From Planktothricoides raciborskii GIHE-MW2 (GTDB taxonomy: Bacteria > Cyanobacteriota > Cyanobacteriia > Cyanobacteriales > Laspinemataceae): 64,000 nucleotides of DNA. A program made the translations under genes and the position numbers. Of the stretch, positions 1-7,646 are shown piece by piece (position 1 is the first letter of the stretch; each line of letters opens with the position of its first letter). The stretch is taken from assembly GCF_040564635.1 (NCBI RefSeq), contig NZ_CP159837.1:3769001-3833000 (forward strand). Direction: 5' to 3'. The notes beneath the pieces were generated by a model. That model was given only the letters and a program-made list of their open reading frames with translations, was not told the DNA's origin and ran no database searches.

Positions 1-149
1 ATCTGACCGCTACCTTTACAGGTCGGACATTGCGCTGCTCTAACGGCTCCATCTGGTTTCACCTGCCCGCTTCCTTGACACTTAGGACAAGTCTGATATT
101 CCTCCTTTTGCTCACGTCCTCGGTCGATTGGGGGTTTTTCTCGAGACAT
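1..149 (-). CDS. DnaJ-type CxxCxGxG zinc-finger protein (N-terminal part)
   Basis: The gene runs off the left edge, so only about 49 N-terminal residues are visible, read leftward from an ATG at 147-149. They contain two CxxCxGxG motifs (TCPKCQGSGQ and QCPTCKGSGQ) about 22 residues apart, the signature of the DnaJ central zinc-binding domain. There is no J domain before them; the leader is short, charged and polar (MSREKPPIDRGREQKEEYQ). Small stand-alone proteins with this finger are common in cyanobacteria and are thought to bind zinc and act in protein folding or photosystem assembly. The exact family cannot be settled from the fragment. Confidence 0.75.
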   Translation of the reverse strand, partial: MSREKPPIDRGREQKEEYQTCPKCQGSGQVKPDGAVRAAQCPTCKGSGQ

Positions 150-503
150 AGTTAGTCTCGATGAAAAATTGATATTGAATAGCGCTAGTAAAAATTATAA
201 GAGCTACCTTCAGCTAGGGTGGTCAGAAAAGGTAAGAAAAAAGTAAGAAAAAAGTAAGAAAAAAGTAGTAGAAAGGTATCAGTTATGGTAAAATATAATC
301 TGGGATGGCAATTTCAGTTTCTAGAAATGCTGCTATGCCTTATGCTACTGGGAAGGATCCACTGCGTTGAGTTCTAAGGATACCCTTTTTCGGGGGTGGG
401 TGGCGGCGGATAACTGATCGCAGCATCGGCATTTGCAGCATGAGGTGCCCCTGGATTTCCTCCCTGTTGTTCAATCGCTATCATTTTTAAGGAACCTTGA
501 GTC
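150..503. other. Intergenic region with short A-rich tandem repeat
   Basis: This 354-bp gap separates divergent genes. At 230-270 it holds three direct copies of an 11-bp A-rich unit (gtaagaaaaaa). The rest has no convincing ORF, hairpin or repeat. The AAGGAA just before 504 is a plausible ribosome-binding site for the next gene. Confidence 0.5.
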
Positions 504-1343
504 ATGACGGTTGATGAAGCACTCGCGATCGTGGAAACTGCACTGGATTACGATCGCCTCAACCACGTTCAAGAAATATTATTTCGTCAGTCATGGGCAG
601 GTCTATCTTATCGGGAAATTGCCAAAAATAGCGGATACGATCCCGATTATCTCAAAGATGCTGGATCTAAACTCTGGAAGGAATTGTCAAAAGTCTTCGG
701 GGAAAAGGTAAAAAAAGATAATCTCCAATCGGTTCTGAGGCGATATTTAAAGCGAAATCAAATAACTTTACAACGAAATCGCCAGATCGCAGTCAATCTT
801 ACTGGGAGAAATATTAGTGGCACAAAAGTTGTTGGAAATTTACATGAATCAAACTTTTGTCAAGCCGATTTATACCAGGATAAAATAGGGGATAATAAAA
901 CTGGATTAGACGAACCGAATATCAAAGCTGAAAGGAATTCAAATTTGATCGCTCATTCGCCTGTTGAAACTATCACTTATTCCTGGAAAGGTTGGCAGTT
1001 TCGGTCAGCAGCAGAGGCGAATATTGCCCAGGCACTCGATCGCTCCGGGGTGCTATTTTTTCCTAAAGCAACGGCGCGGTTGACAACCACCGAGGGCAGA
1101 GAAAACCAAGACCTTTATTTTCTGATTTGTTATGAAGGAAAATTAGGGATTCTGGGGGTGAATGCAGAGGAGGAGGATGAAGCAGATCGGAGAAGCGATC
1201 GCATTCTTCAATCTCAAGGTATTCGGATGATTCAATATTACAACGTTAACGAATGTACGGAAGAACCGGATAGAGTGGTGTTGGAATTTTTACAAAATTT
1301 AAGTTTTGCGTCCAAGGAAAAAAGCGAATTTGACCATGATTAG
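504..1343 (+). CDS. HTH (vWA-MoxR-associated N-terminal type) protein with degenerate nuclease-like C-terminus
   Basis: The 279-residue protein has two parts. Residues 1-85 (LAIVETAL, FRQSWAGLSYREIA, YLKDAGSKLWKELSKVFGEKV) match the HTH domain found at the N-terminus of cyanobacterial NB-ARC and vWA-MoxR-associated conflict proteins. After a polar linker, residues about 160-270 (SWKGWQFRSAAEANIAQALD, then DLYFLICYEGKLGILGVNAE, then QGIRMIQYYN) resemble the DUF559-like restriction-endonuclease fold often attached to that HTH. The usual E-x-D/K active-site strand (ILEVDGE in relatives, from memory) reads ILGVNAE here, so catalysis may be lost. AAGGAA lies about 9 nt before the ATG. A role in biological conflict or regulation is inferred from the HTH family only. 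Confidence 0.6.
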   Translation: MTVDEALAIVETALDYDRLNHVQEILFRQSWAGLSYREIAKNSGYDPDYLKDAGSKLWKELSKVFGEKVKKDNLQSVLRRYLKRNQITLQRNRQIAVNLTGRNISGTKVVGNLHESNFCQADLYQDKIGDNKTGLDEPNIKAERNSNLIAHSPVETITYSWKGWQFRSAAEANIAQALDRSGVLFFPKATARLTTTEGRENQDLYFLICYEGKLGILGVNAEEEDEADRRSDRILQSQGIRMIQYYNVNECTEEPDRVVLEFLQNLSFASKEKSEFDHD

Positions 1344-1395
1344 TTTGGTTAAGCTGATGACAGCGATCGCCTCCTAATTTACTAAAGATATTATT

Positions 1396-1469
1396 CACCA
1401 CAAAGGCACAAAGAACACAAAGAATACAGAGGCGATCGCTTTAGAATGTGTCCTTCGTGTCTTTGTGGT
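1396..1469. repeat. Inverted repeat of the accacaaagrcacaaag family
   Basis: Left arm caccacaaaggcacaaag and right arm cttcgtgtctttgtggt flank a HIP1 octamer and can form a long imperfect hairpin. Related copies lie at 2075-2148 and 26855-26916, and a half copy at 39790-39818. Confidence 0.7.
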
Positions 1470-1528
1470 AAATAATCCATTTTTTTAATAGGCGATCGCT
1501 CAGATTAATTACCAGAAAAATCATTTAA

Positions 1529-1759
1529 TTATGCCAAATATTCTAATTTTACTTCAACTAAATTATTCTGATCATTAATATTGTCAACCGCACTGAGAAG
1601 TCGATTTTTGTTAGGTTCAGACTTGAAAAGATACTCGGTTTCATCTTGATTCAATTCTGAGACAACGATTTCAATCTCTTTATTGCCAAACTTGGCTTTA
1701 ATTTTTTCTAACAAATCATTATTAATTTCACTGGCTTTTAAGCGATAAACTGTTGACAT
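1529..1759 (-). CDS. Small antitoxin-like protein without adjacent toxin
   Basis: The 76-residue acidic protein (STVYRLKASEINNDLLEKIK at the N-terminus, SELNQDETEYLFKSEPNKNR in the middle) resembles cyanobacterial proteins annotated as antitoxins of type II toxin-antitoxin pairs: a short N-terminal strand-helix part and a charged tail. A relative would normally overlap a PIN or RelE toxin gene just downstream, but the 185 bp beyond its stop hold only a dispersed repeat. AGGTAG precedes the ATG, inside a 10-bp direct repeat (attgctacct twice, 1761-1780). It may be an orphan antitoxin left after toxin loss, or an unrelated small protein. Confidence 0.5.
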   Translation of the reverse strand: MSTVYRLKASEINNDLLEKIKAKFGNKEIEIVVSELNQDETEYLFKSEPNKNRLLSAVDNINDQNNLVEVKLEYLA

Positions 1760-2166
1760 AATTGCTACCTATTGCTACCTATTGTCGATGGTGATAATCA
1801 TAACGGTTTGAGTTTAATCACATCATAATTATGCCATAACCATAGCCCAATCCTCAACCCGATCTGCGCGGCGATAAGCCTGACGGCATAGCTCCGCTTA
1901 CCGCGCCTATATTTCCTGAGAGGCAACTGGGAGGCGATCGCCTCCTACAGATGGGCGAAGCATGGCCGTAAAAAATTCACGTTTCTAACCCATCGAACTT
2001 CTGCGGTCATGCTTCGCCCCTACCAATATCTGTGGTCTATTCAATCGAAAACAATAAGGCCGATTACTTTATCAACCACAGAGACACAGAGGACACAGAG
2101 ACGAGCCATGATGAGCAATTTTCTCTGTGTCCTTTGTGCCTTTGTGGTGCAGATAAAAAATGCCAA
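1760..2166. other. Intergenic region with dispersed repeats
   Basis: This 407-bp gap contains HIP1-rich filler, a segment with gggcgaag and cttcgccc arms around 1950-2030, the phrase tgtggtctattca (2028-2042) that recurs at 61081-61093 and in reverse near 60905, and the second accacaga inverted repeat (2075-2148). I see no supported gene. Confidence 0.5.
2075..2148. repeat. Inverted repeat of the accacaaagrcacaaag family
   Basis: Left arm accacagagacacagagg at 2075 pairs with right arm cctttgtgcctttgtggt ending at 2148, with a short unpaired loop. It is the same family as 1396-1469. Confidence 0.65.
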
Positions 2167-3762
2167 TTAATCTTGCTCAACCCAAACCTTAATCATGCCT
2201 GCGGGAATGCGAATAACCGGATGCTCAAAGATTTCTTGTAACACCTCACTGCCGCGCACTTCTAAGGTGCGTTTTAAGCGGTTTTTCAGGGATAAATTTT
2301 CTTTGATTACCGCTTCGATCGCCCGTTCCGCTTGCCGATTACTGGGATTTTTTTCTGCTAACCTTTCTAGGATTTGCTGCACATCCGATCGCAAAGCGTT
2401 ATAAGCATTAACATCAACGTTGGTAGATGCAACCTCTTTGGAGGCGATCGCTAAAGATGGAGCATCGGACGAGAAATTATTGGTTTGAGGCTTGGCGGTT
2501 GCTTTGGGTAAAACCCGCGCATCTTTTACCGGCTGTTGACCGCTAAAACTCCGCACCGCATCCACAATATCTAACCCAGTGGTTTGCCGCATTTGCTCCA
2601 TAAAACTGGCGATTTTACTAGCATTATTGCCGTTATTGCCATCAATTACGGTGACATTACGCACATCCACTTCTGGCACCGTGGCCACCATTGTTTTTAA
2701 CAAAATTTCTAACTTTTGGAACAGGAAAATTTCTCGCGCTGCGGGGCCAGCCGCTTGCCAAGATTCCACTAAACGCTTACTTCCTTCCGCTTGGGCTTTC
2801 CCATCTTCAATAATTCGCGCCGCATTTCCCTTAGCACGAGAGATCGCCCGCTTACATTCCGCTTCCGCAGGGGCGACCACATCCGCTTGTAACTGTTGTT
2901 CAACTTGTTTAATTCGTTCCGTTTGCACGGCGACTTCTGCTTGTCGGCGAGCCACTTCCGAGGCAATTTCGGCTTCCGCTTCGGCCACCACAGCCACCCG
3001 CTGAGTTAAGGCATTTTTTACCCGGCGTTCGGCCTCCGCTTTGGCAATCTCAATATCTCTTTCAATGCGTTTCAGGGCGGTAATTCGCTCGTTTTCCGCA
3101 TTGCGAATGGCTGAAGTGGCTTTGGCCTCCGCTTCGGCAATGCGGGCATCCCGTTGCAATTCCGCTTGTTGTTTACGGCCAATAGAATCGAGATAATGCA
3201 CATCATCAGAGATATTTTGAATTTGCAAATTATCCAAAACTATGCCTAATTTTTCTAGGTCATCTTCGGCTTCGTCGAGCAAGCTTTTGGCAAAAGCCAT
3301 TTTATCTTCATTAATTTGTTGCGGCGTCAAAGAAGCCAACACCCCACGCAAATTTCCTTCTAAAGTTTCCCTGGCTAAAGTTTCGATTTCCTTGCGACTT
3401 TTGCCGAGTAAACGCTCGATCGCATTGTGGATAGTCGGTTCACTTCCAGCAACTTTAATATTCGCCACCCCTTCCACGGTGAGGGGAATTCCGCCTTTGG
3501 AATAAGCTCCCGTGACCTTCAATTCAATGATCATGTTGCTTAAATCCATGCGAAATGCCCGCTCTAATAAAGGAGTGCGAATACTGCTACCGCCTTTAAC
3601 TAAGCGATATCCCACCCGCCGTCCGTCTTCCAATTGGCGATCGCTTCCGGCAAAAATTAACACCTCACTGGGCTGACAAATATAATAAAGGTTACGCAGA
3701 ACCAAAGTCCCCGCCCCACCAGCCACACTCAAGATAATTGCTAGTGAAAAAATGAACTCCAT
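2167..3762 (-). CDS. Flotillin-like SPFH/band-7 protein (second of pair)
   Basis: At 531 residues it has one N-terminal membrane helix (about 3-25), an SPFH/band-7 domain (about 30-200, with SKGGIPLTVEGVANIKV and ETLARETLEGNLRGVLASLT), then a long Ala/Glu/Arg-rich coiled coil (about 205-350; AEAEAKATSAIRNAENER) typical of flotillins, and a C-terminal segment. Compared with its neighbour it carries about 90 extra C-terminal residues with another predicted helix (AERAIEAVIKENLSLKNRLK). Flotillins scaffold membrane microdomains. GGAG lies about 11 nt before the ATG. The gap to the upstream flotillin is 56 bp, so the two and the NfeD gene probably form one operon. Confidence 0.85.
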   Translation of the reverse strand: MEFIFSLAIILSVAGGAGTLVLRNLYYICQPSEVLIFAGSDRQLEDGRRVGYRLVKGGSSIRTPLLERAFRMDLSNMIIELKVTGAYSKGGIPLTVEGVANIKVAGSEPTIHNAIERLLGKSRKEIETLARETLEGNLRGVLASLTPQQINEDKMAFAKSLLDEAEDDLEKLGIVLDNLQIQNISDDVHYLDSIGRKQQAELQRDARIAEAEAKATSAIRNAENERITALKRIERDIEIAKAEAERRVKNALTQRVAVVAEAEAEIASEVARRQAEVAVQTERIKQVEQQLQADVVAPAEAECKRAISRAKGNAARIIEDGKAQAEGSKRLVESWQAAGPAAREIFLFQKLEILLKTMVATVPEVDVRNVTVIDGNNGNNASKIASFMEQMRQTTGLDIVDAVRSFSGQQPVKDARVLPKATAKPQTNNFSSDAPSLAIASKEVASTNVDVNAYNALRSDVQQILERLAEKNPSNRQAERAIEAVIKENLSLKNRLKRTLEVRGSEVLQEIFEHPVIRIPAGMIKVWVEQD

Positions 3763-3818
3763 AATGATTTTTCTCCCTATTTTTTTGCTAATTTGGCGCG
3801 ATTAATTAATTCCGGGCG

Positions 3819-5204
3819 TTAAACTTCCGTTTTATGTCCATTGCGACTGACGCTATTTCCCATCACCTTAATTCCCAAAGTATCATCAACGCGATCGAGG
3901 AACTGACGGAAAATTTCGGGATAAGCGTTCACTAAACAGGCCAAAGATTTGCCATCACCGTTATCAATCACATTCACTTGTTCCAGTTTCAAACGGCCAG
4001 GAATTTTCGCCGCTTCTCGCAGCACCATTTCTATTTGTTGAATATAAAACACTTCGGAAGCATCGGTGCCAGTGTCTTGCCAAACTTGAGCGAGGAGTTC
4101 GTTCACCAAAGCAGCGGCACTGGCATTTTCCGCCAAAGCTGCCGCATCCCCTTTAGCTTTGAGTTGTTGAGCTTGTTTTTGGGCTTCTGCGGGGAGCACT
4201 TCATCCGCTTCTAAACGCAACCGCTCTAACTGAGCCCGAATGGTTTGTAATTGTTGTTCCGCTCTCGCTCTGGCTTCATTGGCGGCTGCTTTAGTCCGTT
4301 CTTCTTCTGACCGCGCTTGTTGTTCTAATTCCGCTTTAATTTTGCGGAGTTCGTTTTCTTTTTCCTGGATAATTGTGCGAGCTTGAGTTTTTGCCACTTG
4401 AGCTTCTTGTTCGCATTGGGCTTCTACTCGGTCTGCTTCACCTTTGGCGTTGGATTCGGCAATTTCTGCATCCCGTAAAATTTGGGCAATTTGTTTGCGT
4501 CCGATGGAATTCAGGTAATCGACGTTATCAGAAACGCTTTGAATTTTTAAGGTGTCTAAATGGATGCCCAGTCTTACTAGGTCATCTTCTACATCTTGGG
4601 CAATGCGTTCGGCAAATTGCAAGCGATCTTCGTTGAGTTGTTCCGGGGTGAGGGTGGCAACGACACCGCGTAAATTGCCTTCGAGAGTTTCCCTGGCCAC
4701 CCGAGCAATTTCGCCGCTATTGTGATCGAGAAAACGTTCAATAGCATTCCCCGCAATGGCCGGGTTGCTGGAAATTTTTACATTGGCGATCGCATGAATT
4801 TGTAGTGGCGTTCCTCCTTTGGCATAAGCATTAGAAATCTCAATGGGCACGGCCATCGTTCTGAGATCCATTTTTTTAATGGTTTCCAAAATTGGGATGC
4901 GGATTGTCCGTCCGCCAAAAATCACCCGATAACCCACTTCTTGACCGTCTTTAGTTTTGTGTTTCCGTCCTGAAAGTACCAGGATTTCATTGGGGTTACA
5001 AATGCACAGAAAATTGTTAATAAACCAGATCAGTAAAGCTAAAGCCAAAAATCCGGAAACAACCAAGGGTAAACTCATACCCATTAAGTTCAGATTTTGG
5101 CTTTGGCTTTCCCCAATAGCCCCGATAGATCGATTCGCGGGGACTTGGGCCACTTCGATCGCGACCACTTCTTGCTTGAATGAAGACTTAAATTGATTTT
5201 CCAT
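3819..5204 (-). CDS. Flotillin-like SPFH/band-7 protein (first of pair)
   Basis: The 461-residue protein has a cytoplasmic leader of about 35 residues, one membrane helix (SLPLVVSGFLALALLIWFIN), an SPFH domain with ISNAYAKGGTPLQIHAIANV and ARETLEGNLRGVVATLTPEQ, then a Glu/Ala/Arg coiled coil and a short tail. I chose the ATG at 5202-5204 (MENQFKSS) because AGGGA sits 6-7 nt before it; an in-frame TTG eight codons upstream has no ribosome-binding site. It is closely related to the next gene, so the two flotillins look like an old tandem duplication that could build a hetero-oligomeric scaffold. The NfeD gene lies 30 bp upstream. Confidence 0.87.
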   Translation of the reverse strand: MENQFKSSFKQEVVAIEVAQVPANRSIGAIGESQSQNLNLMGMSLPLVVSGFLALALLIWFINNFLCICNPNEILVLSGRKHKTKDGQEVGYRVIFGGRTIRIPILETIKKMDLRTMAVPIEISNAYAKGGTPLQIHAIANVKISSNPAIAGNAIERFLDHNSGEIARVARETLEGNLRGVVATLTPEQLNEDRLQFAERIAQDVEDDLVRLGIHLDTLKIQSVSDNVDYLNSIGRKQIAQILRDAEIAESNAKGEADRVEAQCEQEAQVAKTQARTIIQEKENELRKIKAELEQQARSEEERTKAAANEARARAEQQLQTIRAQLERLRLEADEVLPAEAQKQAQQLKAKGDAAALAENASAAALVNELLAQVWQDTGTDASEVFYIQQIEMVLREAAKIPGRLKLEQVNVIDNGDGKSLACLVNAYPEIFRQFLDRVDDTLGIKVMGNSVSRNGHKTEV

Positions 5205-5234
5205 TTTATTCCCTAGAAAAATTGACAATACCTG

Positions 5235-5843
5235 TTAAATATCCGTGGATTCATCAGTGACGACCCAAAGTTGATTATTTTTCAGGCCAACAATTAAGAC
5301 GCGATCGCCTTTTTTAAAGCCTTTTTCTTCATCGGTGAACGCCACTAAATCGAGGTTTGAACCTTTGAGGGTTAGTTGAACTTTCCCCTTGCTCTGGCTG
5401 TCAAAAGGAAGAGAGACTTTACCGGATAGACCAATTAAATCATTGGCACGAATTAAGGAATCCGCTTGATGGCGCCGCAAGTTTCGCAAAACCCAAACCA
5501 TTGAAGTGCCGCAAAAACTACCGATGAGTACCGATATTGAGGCGATCGCCAGTTCAGGAATTCCGGGGGTCAATTTCGACAGCACAATGCCGGTTAAGCC
5601 GAAAAAACAACTTCCGAACGTCCAAAATTTAATCGTCAAAAACGGCAACCACAAAGTCATTTTTTTGGGTCGCTTGGTCAGGGTGAGTATTTTCTCCCCT
5701 TCTTCAATGTTCCGAGATTCTTCTCTAACTTCGATGTCAGCGTCGAAGGGATGGTCAAAATCTACGCCGTCCAATCCTGCCAACGCAGCGAGGGCGACGA
5801 AAATTCCGCCAATAGTAAAGGAAAAAATATAGATGGGTAGCAT
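5235..5843 (-). CDS. NfeD/YuaF-like membrane protein
   Basis: At 202 residues it has an N-terminal helix (MLPIYIFSFTIGGIFVALAA), a polar loop, two more helices (about 65-120), and a C-terminal soluble beta-barrel (about 135-200; GLSGKVSLPF, KKGDRVLIVGLKNNQLWVV) of the OB-fold type in NfeD/YuaF proteins. In Bacillus subtilis YuaF is encoded with flotillin FloT and shares its microdomains; the gene order here (NfeD then two flotillins, same strand, 30-bp gap) is the same arrangement. No serine-protease domain is present, so this is the short NfeD form. It begins at an ATG preceded by GGATAGAAG. Confidence 0.8.
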   Translation of the reverse strand: MLPIYIFSFTIGGIFVALAALAGLDGVDFDHPFDADIEVREESRNIEEGEKILTLTKRPKKMTLWLPFLTIKFWTFGSCFFGLTGIVLSKLTPGIPELAIASISVLIGSFCGTSMVWVLRNLRRHQADSLIRANDLIGLSGKVSLPFDSQSKGKVQLTLKGSNLDLVAFTDEEKGFKKGDRVLIVGLKNNQLWVVTDESTDI

Positions 5844-6337
5844 CTTCTATCCAAAATGACAGCCAGAACCGGGCAAATAGTCTTGCAGATAATCTTGCAA
5901 ATACTTAAATTCTGACAAATAAATCCCGATTTCACCACGGGTAAACTTTAAGTTTTATTAAGTTTTTGGTCACTGAGTTAAAATCTTTAGATAAATTTTA
6001 GATTTCACCGGAAATTTTAGGGTAATACCATTTACAACAATTCATCCAACAGCCCCTAAGATTCGTAGGGTGGGCAAAAAATTTTACCCACCCTACTATA
6101 TATGATGGTGGAGTTTTGCCCACCCTACAATATAAATACTTATTGTTGCATAAATTTTTGTAAGTGGTATAATTTTTTGGGTAAGAACAAATTATAACTT
6201 TTTGATAAAAAAAATGGCTAAATCGCTAGATAAACATCGGTTAGCGATCGCCAAATTAAAGCTCAATTAAATCTCAATTAAATCTCAATTAAAGCTAACT
6301 AAATTAAATCCAGATTTGCTGGCAACTGGATTATGGG
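5844..6337. other. Intergenic region carrying a MITE-like element
   Basis: This 494-bp AT-rich gap contains the element at 6025-6170 and three spaced copies of a short AT-rich phrase (tcaattaaa, 6260-6295). It presumably includes the promoter of the leftward NfeD-flotillin operon; I cannot assign -35/-10 boxes with confidence. Confidence 0.45.
6025..6170. repeat. MITE-like element, 146 bp
   Basis: Terminal inverted repeats ataccatttacaa (6025-6037) and ttgtaagtggtat (6158-6170) match at 12 of 13 positions. The interior holds a palindrome built from gtagggtgggcaaaa and its complement, plus a third gggtgggcaaaa-type arm. No transposase is encoded. Confidence 0.6.
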
Positions 6338-6607
6338 TTAACTGACTTTTTTCCTGAATGCTCGATCGGTAAAATTATAAGTTTTTAGAGGAATAACTTT
6401 TTCATAATTTACCGATAAATCCGATGCCTGACTGATGGTTTCTATAGCAATTAGTTCGGTGACAAAAGAACGAATCGCCAAAGGGCAAGCCTGCCAATTT
6501 CCTTGGACAGATACATTCAGAAGATGACAAATTCCTCCCCGTCTTCCTTCGACTTCATAATGCTGGCAAAAACGACAGGATAAAGTGGAATAATTGTTAT
6601 AATTCAT
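6338..6607 (-). CDS. Small Cys-rich cyanobacterial protein (paralogue 1)
   Basis: The 89-residue protein has a four-cysteine pattern near the N-terminus: CRFCQHY, then RRGGICHLL, then WQACPLA. It reads C-x2-C-H-Y-x-(8)-G-x-C-x-L-x-V-x-V-x-G-x4-C. A paralogue at 6909-7184 has the same layout, which supports a real gene. The spacing suggests a small zinc- or iron-binding domain. The tail (about 45-89) is not recognisable. I do not know its function; similar short proteins occur in other filamentous cyanobacteria. Confidence 0.6.
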   Translation of the reverse strand: MNYNNYSTLSCRFCQHYEVEGRRGGICHLLNVSVQGNWQACPLAIRSFVTELIAIETISQASDLSVNYEKVIPLKTYNFTDRAFRKKVS

Positions 6608-6908
6608 GGCATTTAGCGTTGGCTCTAAGCAATATTAATGATGAATAATTTGGCAAAAATACGCTGCGATCGCGGATGGCTATTTGAGCAAGCCAGATTC
6701 ATAAACTTCAGTCAGTGATACCAAGTAAATAACTGGGGTAATTTTGTTTGCTAAAACAGCATATTTATAAAATTAATCAAACATGGCGATTTTCCTTTTT
6801 TTATAAATCAGCAAAAAATGAGTTAAAAAATTATTAAAAGGTCATTTATTTTTGTTAATCTGTTTTTTTATCACCATTATTTTTCCAATTGCTGAGAAAA
6901 TAATGGTT
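6608..6908. other. AT-rich intergenic region, nothing recognised
   Basis: About 300 bp of AT-rich sequence lies between the two Cys-rich paralogues. I see no gene, repeat family member or strong hairpin. Confidence 0.4.
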
Positions 6909-7184
6909 TTAGCCATGACTAATTTGAGTTTGATAGCTGGGGTATATATCGGACTTCACGAGTTCGGGAATCAATGGATTAATCATCGGATGAATTATCG
7001 GATAAGTGTAAGGAGCATGAGAGTAGGTGGAGATATTGGTAGCTTTCTCTACATAAAAAGAACATCCAATCAAGTCACCATGTACGGGGACAAAAAGCAA
7101 TTGACAAAATTCCCCTCGTGTTGTCGATGCACGGTAATGCCTACAATGTTGGCAAGAAAAAGTCTCAATATTCCTGGAATTCAT
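6909..7184 (-). CDS. Small Cys-rich cyanobacterial protein (paralogue 2)
   Basis: At 91 residues it shares the cysteine pattern of the 6338 gene: CQHCRHY, RGEFCQLLFVPVHGDLIGC. I place the start at the ATG 7182-7184 because AGGAGA lies exactly 6 nt upstream; an earlier in-frame GTG (7206-7208) is upstream of that site. The shared part covers about residues 10-45; the tails differ. Both genes are on the same strand, about 300 bp apart, so this is a tandem duplication with separate expression likely. The function is unknown; a metal-binding mini-domain is the only inference. Confidence 0.6.
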   Translation of the reverse strand: MNSRNIETFSCQHCRHYRASTTRGEFCQLLFVPVHGDLIGCSFYVEKATNISTYSHAPYTYPIIHPMINPLIPELVKSDIYPSYQTQISHG

Positions 7185-7646
7185 CAAACATCTCCTGACT
7201 AATGACACTATTTGAGTCTGTCTATTCTTTCCAGTTTTGAGTGCGATCGCCGTTCGACTTTACCTGTGATCTAAAGCAAGAGGGTTTCGTGATAGCGATC
7301 GCCCATAACTGCACAACAGCATTCACCAGAGCAATACAGCCTCACCACGGATTAGTCAGGATACTTTGACATTTGGCTCGATCGCGGTGGGGAATCCTCT
7401 TTTTTTGGCGAAAAAAATACCTTATAGTCAATCACCTTTGTCAATCGATTTCAATTTCTATCATAATCATCGTAGGTTAAGACCAGATTGTAGGTGATTA
7501 AAAAATCAATTATAAAATATGGACTCGTTGCCCAAAGACACAGGGAGTGACAAGGCTGAAAAAAATCAGTGCGATCGCGCCGAGTGCCGTCAACTCCTGA
7601 GATAATGATTCTCTTATTTGTCAAGAATTTTGTAGAGGAGCGAAAA
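7185..7646. other. Intergenic region before proS
   Basis: This 462-bp gap lies between divergent genes and contains several HIP1 sites. An open frame continues upstream of the proS ATG but shows no homology to ProRS. AGAGGAG at 7634-7640 is the proS ribosome-binding site. I see no tRNA-like leader or attenuator. Confidence 0.4.

Noticed and set aside
2032-2241. Small rightward ORF
   Set aside because: It lies on the accacaga inverted repeat and overlaps the end of the flotillin gene; no ribosome-binding site or recognisable feature.
7569-7646. N-terminal extension of ProRS
   Set aside because: The extra 26 residues have no homology, and the internal ATG has a good AGAGGAG site.
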